From contig OX485807.1 of assembly GCA_950295325.1 (NCBI GenBank), forward strand, positions 46,840,440 to 46,904,439: DNA of 64,000 nt, given 5' to 3'. The translations under genes and the position numbers were made by a program. Source of the DNA: Polytrichum commune. Taxonomy: Eukaryota; Streptophyta; Polytrichopsida; Polytrichales; Polytrichaceae. This document shows, in pieces, positions 49,234 to 59,998 of the stretch. The number at the start of each line of letters is the position of its first letter. Within the stretch, counting starts at the first letter, position 1. The notes beneath the pieces are model-generated. The model was not told the DNA's origin, searched no databases, and saw only the letters and a program-made list of their open reading frames with translations.

Positions 49234-49355
49234 GGGTTCGTTTCCATGTAGGTCATTTTGCCCACCAAATTCTACTGGAAATGTAGATTCCATGTGGTGG
49301 CATCTACATTTCTACTAGAATTTGGTGGGCAAACAACCTACATGGAAACTAACCC
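49234..49355. mobile_element. foldback MITE, 122 bp
   Basis: The element is almost wholly an imperfect inverted repeat. It starts GGGTTCGTTTCCATGTAGGT and ends with the near reverse complement ACCTACATGGAAACTAACCC. Inner arms TGCCCACCAAATTCTA / TAGAATTTGGTGGGCA also match. It is flanked by TA on each side (49232-49233, 49356-49357), consistent with a Stowaway-like or Tc1/mariner target. The GGGTT end is also compatible with a Tourist-type element. Related fragments lie near 33750 and 34520. Confidence 0.75.
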
Positions 49356-51271
49356 TAAGAAATTGTGAAACGTGAACCTTATTTTAACCACCCACAAAAA
49401 GAAACTACGTACCAAAAGCAATCCTAGCCTGATTGAAATTATGGCACCCTGTAGATTCCCAATGGGGTCTGGATCATGAATATGTGGTTGTAGTATATAC
49501 ATTGGTATAGCACCTTTGATGAATCTAGGCAAGGTTGGGCAATTTATTGCATGGACTGTGTAATTGTGTGACTGAAGAGACGCAATCACAGTTGGACATG
49601 GAATCAAACATGCAGGTAATGTTTTTTGAAAACTACGTACACTCTAAACTCCGTAATTTCAACCACCCCCAATACAAACAAAACATACATCAAAACCCTT
49701 AAAGCATGGCACAAGCCCAAACTCCCCCTCCCCCTCCCCCCAAACCACCAACTCAACCTGCCAACACCAACTGTAACATCAATCCTCCCCCTATGCTTCC
49801 CATCTCCATAATCCTACTATATGGATGGCTCATTCACACCACCAGGTGCTCGGGGAGGTCACTTCCCCTTATATTTTGTAACCACGTGCGTTAACCGAGC
49901 ATTTGTTTGGGGGCTATTTACCTAGTAATTATGGTTTTAAGAGACCCTTTTAGTAGAAAAAAAGCTACTTGGTCTTAATTTCCATCACCTTATAGGTAAT
50001 TCTAAGTCAAAATGTAGCCTAATTCTTGGCATGCTATAGTACTTATAAAACTTAGATGGACGTTAAAGGTTTTAGGGTAAGTGTTTGGCATGGACATATG
50101 CAATGTACATGAGCATATTTAAACCAAAATCACTATATTCGTTAATTTGGGACTTTTTCGGCATTTTGAGACAGTTACAAATATAAGAACATGGATAAAA
50201 TCACACAGATATTAGAGAATGTTGTAAGATGCAAATACTTTGAAGCGGGTGTTCATATCAAGAACCCAATTAAGAAGTCATATCAAGATGGTTTAGGTAG
50301 GACGACCCAAACATTAGACCATGTTGTTGTGGTCCATATATTAATTTGAGACAAGAGAAAGTCTCAAATTAACGAATATAGTGATCAAACTAGAAAGCAA
50401 CATAAAACAAACGAGCATAGCAATTGGGTAACCATTCAAATCACAAAATTTTAAAAATCACAGCAAAACAAAAAACTAGTGCCTCAAAATGCATTACAAC
50501 TATGGTGAGTGTTCAAAAACACTAAACATTAAATAAATTATAAATGTGGAGAGTGTTCAAAAACACTAAAGATACTATCAGACGATCATTGCCCACCATA
50601 GTCCGCCAAGAGCCTAAGGCTAGTGTAAATGCAGCCTACAAAATGTGTGACGTAGCCTATAAAATTTTGAAAGTGTAGGACAAAGAGCCTATGGACAATT
50701 TAAAAACATAGGATATCAACCTATGTGTTAAAAAACATGTAGGAAATTTTGCCTACAAAGTTTTTAAAAGAGAGGATTTTAGCCATTCATCCTTCTTCAA
50801 ATTGGGAAATTAGTTGACCTAAGTACATATCTTTAGGCTAATACTCGGGGCTTTAAAAGAGAGGATTTTAGCCATCAAACGTGGTGAAGGGCTTAGCCAG
50901 GTTCAATTCCTGCCAAGGATACCACTTAGTACTCAAATTTTGAATTTAAAGCCTACAACATTAAAAGATATGAAGGATTTTAACCTACTAAAAATTAGTT
51001 TTGAAGGCAATTGGCGGGTAACTTAAAAACTCAAAAGGTTTTCAACTTACAAAAATTTGATATTGTAGGATGCAACCTATGCCATGAGGGAAGTAGCCTA
51101 TGCCCTTTTAAAGAGGTAGGCAATTAACCTCAATAACTTCAAAAACTTTTCGGACACTGTTGCCCACCCTTTGTTTACTTCTTCGTGCAGAAAAGAAAGC
51201 TCGTATGGAGTAACATGAGCAAAATACGGTTTGACTTGTGTTCAAAAGGAAGTGGAGCAAGTAGCACTTGC
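49356..51271. other. repeat-derived spacer
   Basis: A left-end fragment of the hAT-like family (CTCGGGGAGGTCACTTCCCC) lies at about 49848-49925 without a matching right end. A 28-30-bp inverted repeat lies at 50129-50158 and 50358-50385, with a second hairpin (TTAATTTGAGAC arms) inside. From about 50620 to 51160 a degenerate phrase (GTAGG...AGCCTA / AACCTA, with GAGAGGATTTTAGCCAT twice) recurs many times. No gene is supported. Confidence 0.5.
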
Positions 51272-52197
51272 CACGGGGAGGTCACTCCCTCATTAATTAA
51301 TGCATACACGTGCGCTTAGGACTTATTTATCAGGGGGCTATTTACCTTGCAGAAAAGATTATAAGGTATGATATTTTTCAAAATAAAGGTAAATGCTTGT
51401 ATTTTAATACATCCTATCAATCATTATAATTTTTGGGGAATCATTTAAAAATACCCTATTTTACTTATACTGCATTTTTTTTCTTATACCCCAAGTAACC
51501 AATTTTTTTGACTTTACCCCAATTTTTTTTCTTGGAGCCCAAGTGTTGTTGTTGTTGTTGTTGGTTTTTTTTTTTTTTTTTTTTTTTTTTTTCCCCTCTC
51601 TTAAACCGCATTTTATTTCATACACCCCATTTTTCTTTGGTTTTGTAAGCGACATTTTTTTCATGAAGGACGACGTTTCTCTTCTAAAACCAGGAATTGT
51701 GAAGTTCAGCCACAATGCTAAACTCACATGAACTAAATCAAAACAATAAACCTAAGGCAAAGGCATGCAACTGAAGGATTGTCTTAGAGAGTGAAATAAA
51801 GTCAAACAAAGCGCCGAAATTTTCCCTCCCGGCACGTGGATAGAGACCATGAACTCCACATTGGAATCATTGGCTCAGTTATGTTCAAGCAAGCCAGAGT
51901 GCGATGTCATCCGTCCAAGAATTTTCAACAGAAGATTGCCTTTTTTTCATCCACTAGCATAGACCTTACCCTAGACCTGCTACCCCTAGTAATCGTTTCT
52001 ACATTGTTTTACATGTACTGACTAGATAAAAGAGGCCATTATATGTGATGGTATTCTACATGGAAACATGTTTCATTATTTTAAAACCCCCTATATTATA
52101 TGTATGTTTTTTTGCAAAATTTACCTACAATGAATATATTAGACCTTATTTTTTATCGCACGTTGTTTCTATGATTTTCTCCAGTGACCTCCCCATA
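51272..52197 (+). mobile_element. hAT-like element, long copy
   Basis: A 926-bp element with ends CACGGGGAGGTCACT...AGTGACCTCCCCATA and an 8-bp target duplication with one mismatch (GCACTTGC at 51264-51271, GCACCTGC at 52198-52205). The outer roughly 110 bp on the left and 160 bp on the right match the 287-bp copy at 16281-16567. The interior (about 51380-52035) is unrelated to that copy and includes a T homopolymer. Compared with the short copy it either retains more of the parent transposon or has captured foreign sequence. No transposase was recognised. Confidence 0.8.
51565..51592. repeat. T homopolymer with (TTG)n
   Basis: About 26 consecutive T, preceded by GTTGTTGTTGTTGTTGG. It is a simple-sequence tract inside the hAT-like element, and open frames across it are artefacts. 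Confidence 0.9.
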
Positions 52198-52205
52198 GCA
52201 CCTGC

Positions 52206-52860
52206 ACATATATCCAAGAGCGTCAAATGAATCAAAATAAAAAATTATGAATAAAAATATAGCAAACATATAACTACATACTCCTAGAAGCCTTATCACT
52301 AGATTCACCCGTCTGTTGAACTGCCTTCAACAATTATCGAGAGTTGTCATCTTCCTATCCTGAACATCCAAAACACCCTAAACACAAGTGCGAGCAACAA
52401 GCGTAGACACAAACCTTGCAGCGTACTTTGAAACTTGCATAGCAAGAAAGTGAAAAATGAGAGCAAGCGGCACCACCATTCCTAAGCTTGAAATTGAAAC
52501 TTTAAATTGATTTGAAATTGGACCATTAATTCCAGCCTATGGGCAAAATTTCCCCTCTTGCACTTGTGATATGCTTTTAGTGATGATTTCATCACTATAT
52601 TGTACTGAAAATGCATTATTTTTCATTTTTCTACTAGAAGGACTAGGGATTATACTCACCTAATATAATTTTTTTTTCCTCCCATGATTTTATTCATACT
52701 AATTTATATCTACTACTAGAAAAAAATGAAGGTTTTTCCAATACCCTATTTTACAGGTAATGAAGTTTCAAGCATTAATTGAAGGCTATGGTAGATCCAA
52801 GTCTTATATAAATTATTTCTCCAATGAATAAAATGAACCTTACAGTTTAACTCACGTGGT
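52206..52860. other. AT-rich spacer before the LINE relic
   Basis: No gene or complete repeat was recognised. It may include degraded upstream LINE sequence, but no reverse-transcriptase motif can be read here on either strand. Confidence 0.4.
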
Positions 52861-54250
52861 TTACTACTTTTTACAGGGTGACCACCCCAAGACCGGGTGA
52901 AGAAAGAATAGGTAATATCGAAGGTGCCGGAGTTTTCAATGGACCACCACAAATCAATATCGCTACTCACCTACCCGAATACCCCAATATTCTCATAGTA
53001 GAATTATGTGCGCTCTCGATCATTGCAGAACACACCAAAATGCTCCATGTTGATACATTCATATTCACATATAGTTTCAACAACATATATCTTCTCCTCA
53101 ACCACATAAGAAACCCATCCTCCCAATATAATCACCCAGATAAGCTCCTCTTATCCTGACTAGTAAATACGCTAAGAACCTCCCACCACAATATCACCTT
53201 CTGCAAAGTCAAAGCCCACACAAACATCGTTGGAAATGATGAGGCTAATAAATTGGCCAAACAAGGAGCAGAACAACCCCGCATTGTAGAAACCCCTTTC
53301 CACCTTATCAGACATCACACACCATATTGGCCATCTATGCCCCCAACATCCACACAACATGATGGCTCAATCTGCAACTTGAAAAACTACATAGAAAAAG
53401 AATATGTAAGTGCACTCATTCCCATGCAAAAAATACAATACCCTATATAGACAAATGGCTCTCCAACACCAACACACTCATAAAATAGTCAAATTATATT
53501 GGGATGCCCCCTAGATTACCGATGCCCAAATAACACAAACCCTCAAATTTAGATATGGAAGATACTTAAGAAACTACCGAAGAAAACACATCCTCGGACA
53601 AGATATATCCCCAACATGTAACCTATGGACATCCCACCAAAATGACACATACCTCCAGCTCTATCATGTTGCACTAATAAACACATAAACAATCTAAGGA
53701 CAAACCGACACACTACTAGCCCAACCCACAACCTGTTTCTTTACCCTAATAAACACCAGTAGCATCAAAGACCACACACATGACCGCACCATACCTCATG
53801 GCTACTCTCATGCACATGTAATCTACCAAAGATGTAAATGCCTAGCTCGACTTAGACTTGATATATAATGCATCCTAAGAGCCCCACCTACAAATAAACC
53901 ACCCTTCACACCCAACCCAAACCTCAAAGTACAAAATATTTGAATTCACTTACTACAACGATAGATTCCCTGTAGAAGCCACCAACAGTAAACTTGATAA
54001 ATACGCCATTCTCCACCCACTCCTATCCCAACTATGGCGGATAATACTACCACCCATTATAATCACTATGAATAAGGGGCACTATACGTACAACAATTGT
54101 TAAATTCCTCGAAGACCTACAAATCTCCAACTCCAAAATTCATAAACTAATGGGATCCCTCTTTCAAATTGTTGTAAAGGTACCTAACACACATAATCTT
54201 AAACAAAACAAAAAATTAAAAAAGAAACAAGCCTCATTCCCACTTGACTA
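52861..54250 (+). pseudogene. decayed LINE with RNase H domain
   Basis: The plus-strand frame from 52878 has the start of a retrotransposon RNase H domain: GAGVFNGPP, ELCALSIIAEHT and an IFTYS segment where active enzymes have IFTDS. After a stop at 53157 the same frame continues with NITFCKVKAHTNIVGNDEANKLAKQGA, split at several later points by stops. Downstream pieces to about 54.2 kb (for example VEATNSKLDKYAILHPLL) look like the C-terminal region of the same polyprotein. The catalytic Asp of the FTDS motif is replaced. An A-rich stretch near 54200-54230 could be the LINE tail. Confidence 0.75.
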
Positions 54251-57020
54251 AATACACTTATTGTAGTTAGTTTTTGCTCTCACTTAAATAACCCAAAACA
54301 CCAGGGTACAGACTCTCAAGGAAGGCTTAACTAGTGTCTATTACAGGCATTTGTCACTTCATAGTTCAGTAATTAGACCAAAGAGTTTGCTATATTCACT
54401 CTAGAATATGACTGGTATGTCTTTCACTCTCTTTCTCTCTCTTGATTTCCTCTCACTGTGTCTCATTCAGTAGGGTATGTGTGTCAGTCTCAGTAGTAAC
54501 CATCTCGTCATGAGATTTTGTATAACAATAGTCTTTCGAGAACAATAGTCTTTGAGTATCACAATTGTCTTTGGTAACCATTGGCCAATGCATCCTCAAT
54601 TCAAAACAACTCCTTCATTACTTGGTCAATATTAATTCCAATACAAGACAATTGTTTATTCCTTAATTCCGCTTTAGTTATCACTTACAACTTATGCTAT
54701 TATTTATCTTTTGCGGTAAAGCTATAATCGTGGTTGCCCTGTAATCCTGCAAACAACAATAACCAGGGTAACACACCAGATAATAATTGATAATATTTAT
54801 TTGCACTTCGTACTCAAAGACCTAATCTCTTGACTAATTATCGACTCACACTTCAGTTGGAATGAGATTAACTTATGCCTAGGTTTCCTTTATACTCCAA
54901 AGTTAATCCTATTCTAAGTTCATTGAATCTCTCTTATATCTCTCATTTTTCTTCCTAATCAATTGATCAGAAGTGATTTCTCATCACTTCAATTGATTAA
55001 GATTCTCTCCTTAAACTCACTTTTCAAATGATAACTCTAACAGCCTAAGATATCAAATTCAACTATGATCTCTTTTCGGCCGCACTATCGTCACCTCACT
55101 CTTTTCTGCCTCTCTTCTGGTTAACAATAATCATTTCACCTCATGGGCGGGCCTTTGTTCTTACACTTCACCTCAATGTTTAACTTAAGTCTCAACAATA
55201 GCCCATAGTGACACTATATGCTAATTAACTCTCAGCTCTGACACTTGGCCTTCTGCCAGACTCTCTCGCTTCCTCTCTTCTATCGTTCTCACTCGGCTCT
55301 GCCTTCTCACAGGGTCCCTCGCTCATAAGTTCCACTCCAGGCTGACGCTCAAATTTCCAACTTCTTCTACCACTTGGCCATGGTTCAACTATGTTCTTTC
55401 AATTCCTCTGTCCATAGTTTTATGCCTCTTCTCTCCCTCTCGTCATTCCTCTCTTGAATTCTATCTTTTCTTCCATATCTATTTCTCAATTCGACCACAG
55501 GTTTCTCTCACAATCGATCGATTTACCCTCTCAGTTTACGAGACCAATAGGTGCAACTATATTCCACTTCCCTCCGTATGCTCATTGTTACACCAATTTT
55601 GATTTACTCGCTGATAATTCTCGCTCTCACTGCTTCTCATTTTCTCTCAATTCAATCTCACCTTCTTCGGCCAAGAATATAACATAAGCTCGGATTATAA
55701 AGGACTCCCCTACCCATAGTTTGACTCAATTCTTATTTACGTTACTCTCATATCTCTATCTCTATATTCCTCGCAACAGCGACTGTTCACTCAATCTTAG
55801 CTTCCTTCTTCAACAATGCTCACACTCTTGACTCACAGTTCCTCTTTACTCAGCCATATTCAATTACTCACACTCAGACGATAGTTACACAATATTCCAT
55901 CTCTTGCAGTAATCGTCTTCACTTCATTATCATTCCACAATTCCACGTACGTCTCTCAATCTCATACTCTCTGTTGTTTCTCAAATTGCTCAACTCCTTT
56001 CCCACTTTACTTCCTCCGCAACAGTTCTCATTTCTCATTTCTATTCCGATTATAGGTCACTCAGTTATGCTTGTCAATCCATACCCAGATAAATGTAATT
56101 GTTTCCACATACTATAGTTTCCAACCTCTCATTCATGTATTCCACTCACAACAATAGTTCGACATTGATTCAGCCATCAACAATAATCAGAAAGTAAAAT
56201 AAACATAAGCAGAGTCTGGCAATCCTGCATTCACTGCTGTAATTGCTCAGTTTCCTCCTAATATAGTTTCACTATTATCCTCGCACGATCAGTGTCGAGG
56301 GAGACAAGTCAATTTGTTCTACACTGCGCTCAACAATGATCTAAGAAATGTCTGCCTTCTTCTCCCGCGCCAGCCCTCTTACGGGAGCGGGGAGACGATG
56401 GTAGTTATTGTAACTACCTTTTCTGCCTATAGTTCAACTATTTTCATCGATCGGGATGAACTTCATCCTACTTCTTCTCTTCTAGCCTATGGTTGAACTA
56501 TTTTGCCAAAAAATGTGGCTTACACTTATTAACACTAAAACCCAAAACTACATAGAACACATAGCCTTAACACTAACAACATAGTCCATCTATGAAAAGA
56601 GGCACTAAGTTGCCCCCACTCTCATGCTCACACGAACATGAGAGGGAGACGGTGAATGGACATCGCAAATTAGGGTTAAAAAGCCTCTGACGTTCTTTTT
56701 TCTTTCTTTTTCACATGTGTACATGGAGAATGGAGGCTTCTCACTTTGGCAACGGCTCCACCCTGTATAAGTTAATTTGAATGGTCATGGTAACACACTT
56801 TCTAATTAACTTTCGGGGATAGTTTCTCAATCTACACTGGCAAGCAATGTTATGTAGTCCCGTGATTATGAATTTTAACCTCTACTCCAAACACATTGTT
56901 TCCGTTTTAAGACGGTATTCAATATTTTGAGAGAGTGGGATCCTCTCATAATAATATTGGCCATTTGGACACCTAAAAGTCATGTTAGGTTGATAAATAC
57001 TAGATTATACTTCAGACGTG
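54251..57020. other. pyrimidine-rich tract of unknown nature
   Basis: From about 54.3 to 56.5 kb the plus strand is strongly C/T-rich with very few G. It contains many CTCTC/TTCTC runs and a recurring phrase like CTAT(A/G)GTT(C/G)AACTAT (near 55378, 56424 and 56487). ACAATAGTCTTT recurs around 54525-54570. No protein, RNA gene or LTR pair was recognised. The skew is sustained and stops near 56.5 kb, so it may be a degraded element or an unusual long non-coding locus. Confidence 0.5.
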
Positions 57021-57460
57021 TAGTTTCCATTAAAATGAGAGTATGTTAAGCTATTCATTTAGGTTGAGTCGACCTAAATGAGGACAATATTTTGTCAATT
57101 TAGGTTGAGTCGACCTAAATGAGGACAATATTTTGTCAATTTAGGTTGAGTCGACCTAAATGAGGACATTATGTTGTCAATTTAGCTTGAGTCGACCTAA
57201 ATGAGGACAATATTTTTTCAATTTAGCTTGAGTCGACCTAAATGAGGACATTATGTTGTCAATTTAGCTTGAGTCGACCTAAATGAGGACAATTATGTTA
57301 GTCAATTTAGGTTGTGTCGACCTAAATGAGGACAATATGTTAGTCAATTTAGGTTGAGTCGACCTAAATGAGGATAATATATATGTTAGTCAATTTAGGT
57401 TGAGTCGACCTAAATGAGTCAATTTCCCAGCTTAACATACTCTCATTTTAATGGAAACTA
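57021..57460. mobile_element. TIR-bounded element carrying nine tandem units
   Basis: A 440-bp element bounded by perfect 32-bp inverted repeats (57021-57052, starting TAGTTTCCATTAAAATGAGA, and its exact reverse complement at 57429-57460). The whole interior is a tandem array. No coding frame is present. No convincing target duplication was seen (flanks ACGTG and TGGCG). It could be a MITE whose interior expanded, or an array flanked by an inverted duplication. A partial copy of the end sequence (CTCTCATTTTAATG) recurs at about 57583. Confidence 0.85.
57055..57427 (+). repeat. nine tandem ~41-46-bp units with GTCGAC dyads
   Basis: The core (C/A)ATTTAG(G/C)TTGAGTCG ACCTAAATGAG occurs nine times, with spacer ACAATATTTTGTC or close variants. 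Each unit has arms ATTTAGGT / ACCTAAAT around TGAGTCG, so each can form a small hairpin, and each contains GTCGAC. Units 4-6 have C for G at one arm position; unit 7 has TTGTGTCGAC. Later units are longer because of added TAG/TATAT. Confidence 0.95.
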
Positions 57461-58613
57461 TGGCGGAATTTACGGCGGAAAATCAAATGTTATTTTTTTA
57501 CTTGTACTCTACAACTTCCAGTGGTTTTCATTTCATTTTTAGATTAATAGTTTGCTTTATGTACTCTCAATTCACTGGAAAACTCTCATTTTAATGAATA
57601 TTGTGTTTTTTAGAGCTCGAAGTAGACGAGACCTCCGTAATCCTTTCTGTTATTTGACGAAGCAAAGGGTCATCTTTGGAGAATAAAAAACAAACTTTCA
57701 ATGACAGAAAAGGTTAAATGGTGACCAAAACAATTCACTTACCATATTGGGTCACCATAGTCCATGATCCCAAGGAGCTTTCCTGGGGATGCATGTGGCA
57801 AACAGCGTAGTAGATATTTACAAGATCATCACACAAGATATATGTGCGTTGAAATCAGATCCATATGCCGGACTTGCATTGAATTTCCAAAGAAAGAAGC
57901 ACCAGGAGTGTTCTAAGATCACTCATTGCTGTGTGGAGTTATTGTCCATATTTGTCTGCAAAGTTGCAAACGAGCCATTAATGTTCACACAGTCAACTCC
58001 TCCCATTCAAACACTCCACTGCCACCTTTCCTTCTAAGTTCTCACCTCCTTCCTTGTGGATCCCTGACCCTAAATTTCACTGCACGCAACTATCGGGTTT
58101 TGGCCCGAAACCTCCAGGCCCTCTTTCCCCTTGCATAAAGCATCCTGGAAGAGTCATTTCCTCAAAATCAATTCAACAGGACTAAGGCAGAGAGTACTAC
58201 GTAATCCAGCAGCACTGCATCACCATTGAATTGTTTTTATGACTGCAGACCCCTAGCTGCAATCGATTTCAGGCTCGCTTCCCATGCACAGCGGATTCTG
58301 CAAATTAGTACTTGCCAGCGAACAATTTATTGTACACAAATTGTAATTGGTTCGCACAACATTTTTTTAAGAGCAGGGGAGCAGCGTTCCGTCCAGAGTT
58401 TTTGAGCATCTTCTCGCACACAAACGCATCCACAACTTCGTTACAATTCAACAATTTACTGTAATACGAGCTCACAACATAGCATTTTTTTTCCTGGGAG
58501 CCCCAACTCGTCCACAATTGTTTCAGGAGTTTTCGATCGTCAACTTCAAGCGCACACTGGGCACATCCACAATCTCAAGAAGTTACAATTACAACAACTT
58601 TATCGGCGAGAAG
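57461..58613. other. upstream region of arabinogalactan-peptide copy 3
   Basis: No separate gene is supported. Short frames at 57789-58138 have no family. The stretch from about 58200 to 58613 probably holds the promoter and 5' leader of the arabinogalactan-peptide gene, but no TATA box or start site is clear. Confidence 0.4.
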
Positions 58614-58931
58614 ATGGCTTTCAAGGTCAACATGAAAAGCATGATGGCCACAAGAGGATTGGCTGTCATGATGCTAATTCTTCTGTTGGTCCCGGCTGTG
58701 GTGATGGCAGTATCTCCAGCTCCATCTCCATCTCCTATGACTGGATCGCGAGCACCTAATTCCCCAACTACTAACACTTCCGGATCTGCAGGGAGTCCAA
58801 GTGCAAATTCTCCCTCTCCTCCTGCTGGCCTGACCTCGGCAGCTCACTTGAATTCGGTGCTGTCCGCCACCACAGCTTCACTCAGCGTTGTGCTTGTATC
58901 CATAGCAGTCGCAGCCGCAGCCGCTTTGTGA
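58614..58931 (+). CDS. GPI-anchored arabinogalactan protein, copy 3
   Basis: A single-exon gene of 105 residues. After a short N-terminal extension comes the signal peptide RGLAVMMLILLLVPAVVMA, nearly the same as in the genes at 44635 and 48789. The mature part is Ser/Pro/Thr/Asn-rich (SPAPSPSPMTGS, NSPTTNTSGSAGSPSA, SPSPPAG) and likely to be hydroxylated and O-glycosylated. It ends with a hydrophobic, Ala-rich GPI-anchor signal (SVVLVSIAVAAAAAL). The ATG at 58614 has the AAGATGGC context shared with copy 1; the open frame begins upstream at 58518 in the probable leader. It is classed as a short classical AGP or AG-peptide of the plasma membrane and wall. Confidence 0.88.
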   Translation: MAFKVNMKSMMATRGLAVMMLILLLVPAVVMAVSPAPSPSPMTGSRAPNSPTTNTSGSAGSPSANSPSPPAGLTSAAHLNSVLSATTASLSVVLVSIAVAAAAAL

Positions 58932-59259
58932 GAATATTGAATTGTAGATGTTCTATGTGTATATGTATGTATATATATATTCTTTTGTTGATAATCTTGG
59001 ATGTGTTCAATCACTATTGACATCCATAGTTCTGACTATGAATCGACTGGTATCTTTGAACCATAATCTTGGTTTGTTTCTAGTAGGCTGAGTCATCAAT
59101 GGGTTGAATTTGTAGACACTGGACAAGTGGTTGGGCGATCCAGGTAGCAGCTCTAGTACTAAATTGTGTTGTGCAGTGTGAGTTATTTGTGAGTCATTCA
59201 TGATCCATAATCTTGTTGAATAAAGAAGAAACTTGTCTATTGGAGTGCAACTCGGTGTG
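58932..59259. other. 3' flank of arabinogalactan-peptide copy 3
   Basis: It contains a TATATATATATTC run at about 58970 and probably the 3' untranslated region. Nothing else is recognised. Confidence 0.4.
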
Positions 59260-59755
59260 TGGCCGCCACCATATCACAAGGAGCCCTGGAGGCCTTCTCC
59301 ACATGGGAGATGTGGGAATGTGGCATGTTCCCCATGTGGCTTGGATCCTGTAAGTGGGGATTTCATTTCCCAAGTTGGACAAGTTCCTATGTGTTGTGCT
59401 AGGGCAACAAATCATGTATCAACAGTGTTCCAAGTCAACAATACTTCACCTCTTTGTTAAATGAATCCACATAGTCTATATTATTTAACCCAGAGTGCTC
59501 TTACAACTCCAACACCAATTTTCACCAACATCTTCATGTCATCAATATCCCACTAAATCATGATGAATTGAAATATTTCACAAGTGTTATGTTTCCCTAA
59601 AAATACAATAGTGTACATCATTTTTGGAATGCTCTTGATTTTAGATTTGTGGTTTCTAAAGGGATTCTTGGCTTTAGCCATCACAAAGAATTACTCTAGA
59701 GATATCTGTAAATGCTTAAGGCCTATTCCTTGATTTTTTTTTCAAGGTATTTGTA
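59260..59755 (-). repeat. LINE-associated repeat, partner of 41140-41640
   Basis: The reverse complement matches 41140-41640 over about 500 bp. It lies directly downstream (minus strand) of a LINE reverse-transcriptase fragment, so it is probably that LINE's 3' part. Confidence 0.8.
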
Positions 59756-59998
59756 TTCATGGTTGATCTCAATTTGTTCCTTATCTAGGCAAAATGCCTC
59801 TTGGTTTAATTTCCTTTTCTTGTAGCCAAATATCATGATTTTAGTCTTAAATACATTAACTTCAAGGTTAGAAGAAGTGCAAAACTTGTATAGCTTGTTC
59901 AAGAGCCTTTGTAGGCATGCTCTTGATCTATACAGTATAACAACATCGTCAACGTAAAAAAGAATGGCAACCATTGTGTTTTGGGGGGGTGCACTCAT
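59723..59998 (-). pseudogene. LINE reverse transcriptase fragment
   Basis: A 91-codon frame with the non-LTR reverse-transcriptase palm motif ILFYVDDVVIL, followed by LQRLLNKLYKFC, LEVNVFKTKIMIFG and EYKYLE. This is the usual order from the YxDD box to the thumb in plant LINEs. The rest of the enzyme is missing on both sides. It is a 5'-truncated, inactive copy. Confidence 0.88.

Noticed and set aside
50890-50925. tRNA-like T-arm (GGTTCAATTCC) suggesting a tRNA or SINE
   Set aside because: No matching acceptor, D-arm or anticodon stem could be drawn around it. A B-box-like match alone is not enough.
51461-51731. Open frames across the T homopolymer, giving poly-Lys or poly-Phe proteins
   Set aside because: They are produced by translating simple sequence inside an hAT-like element.
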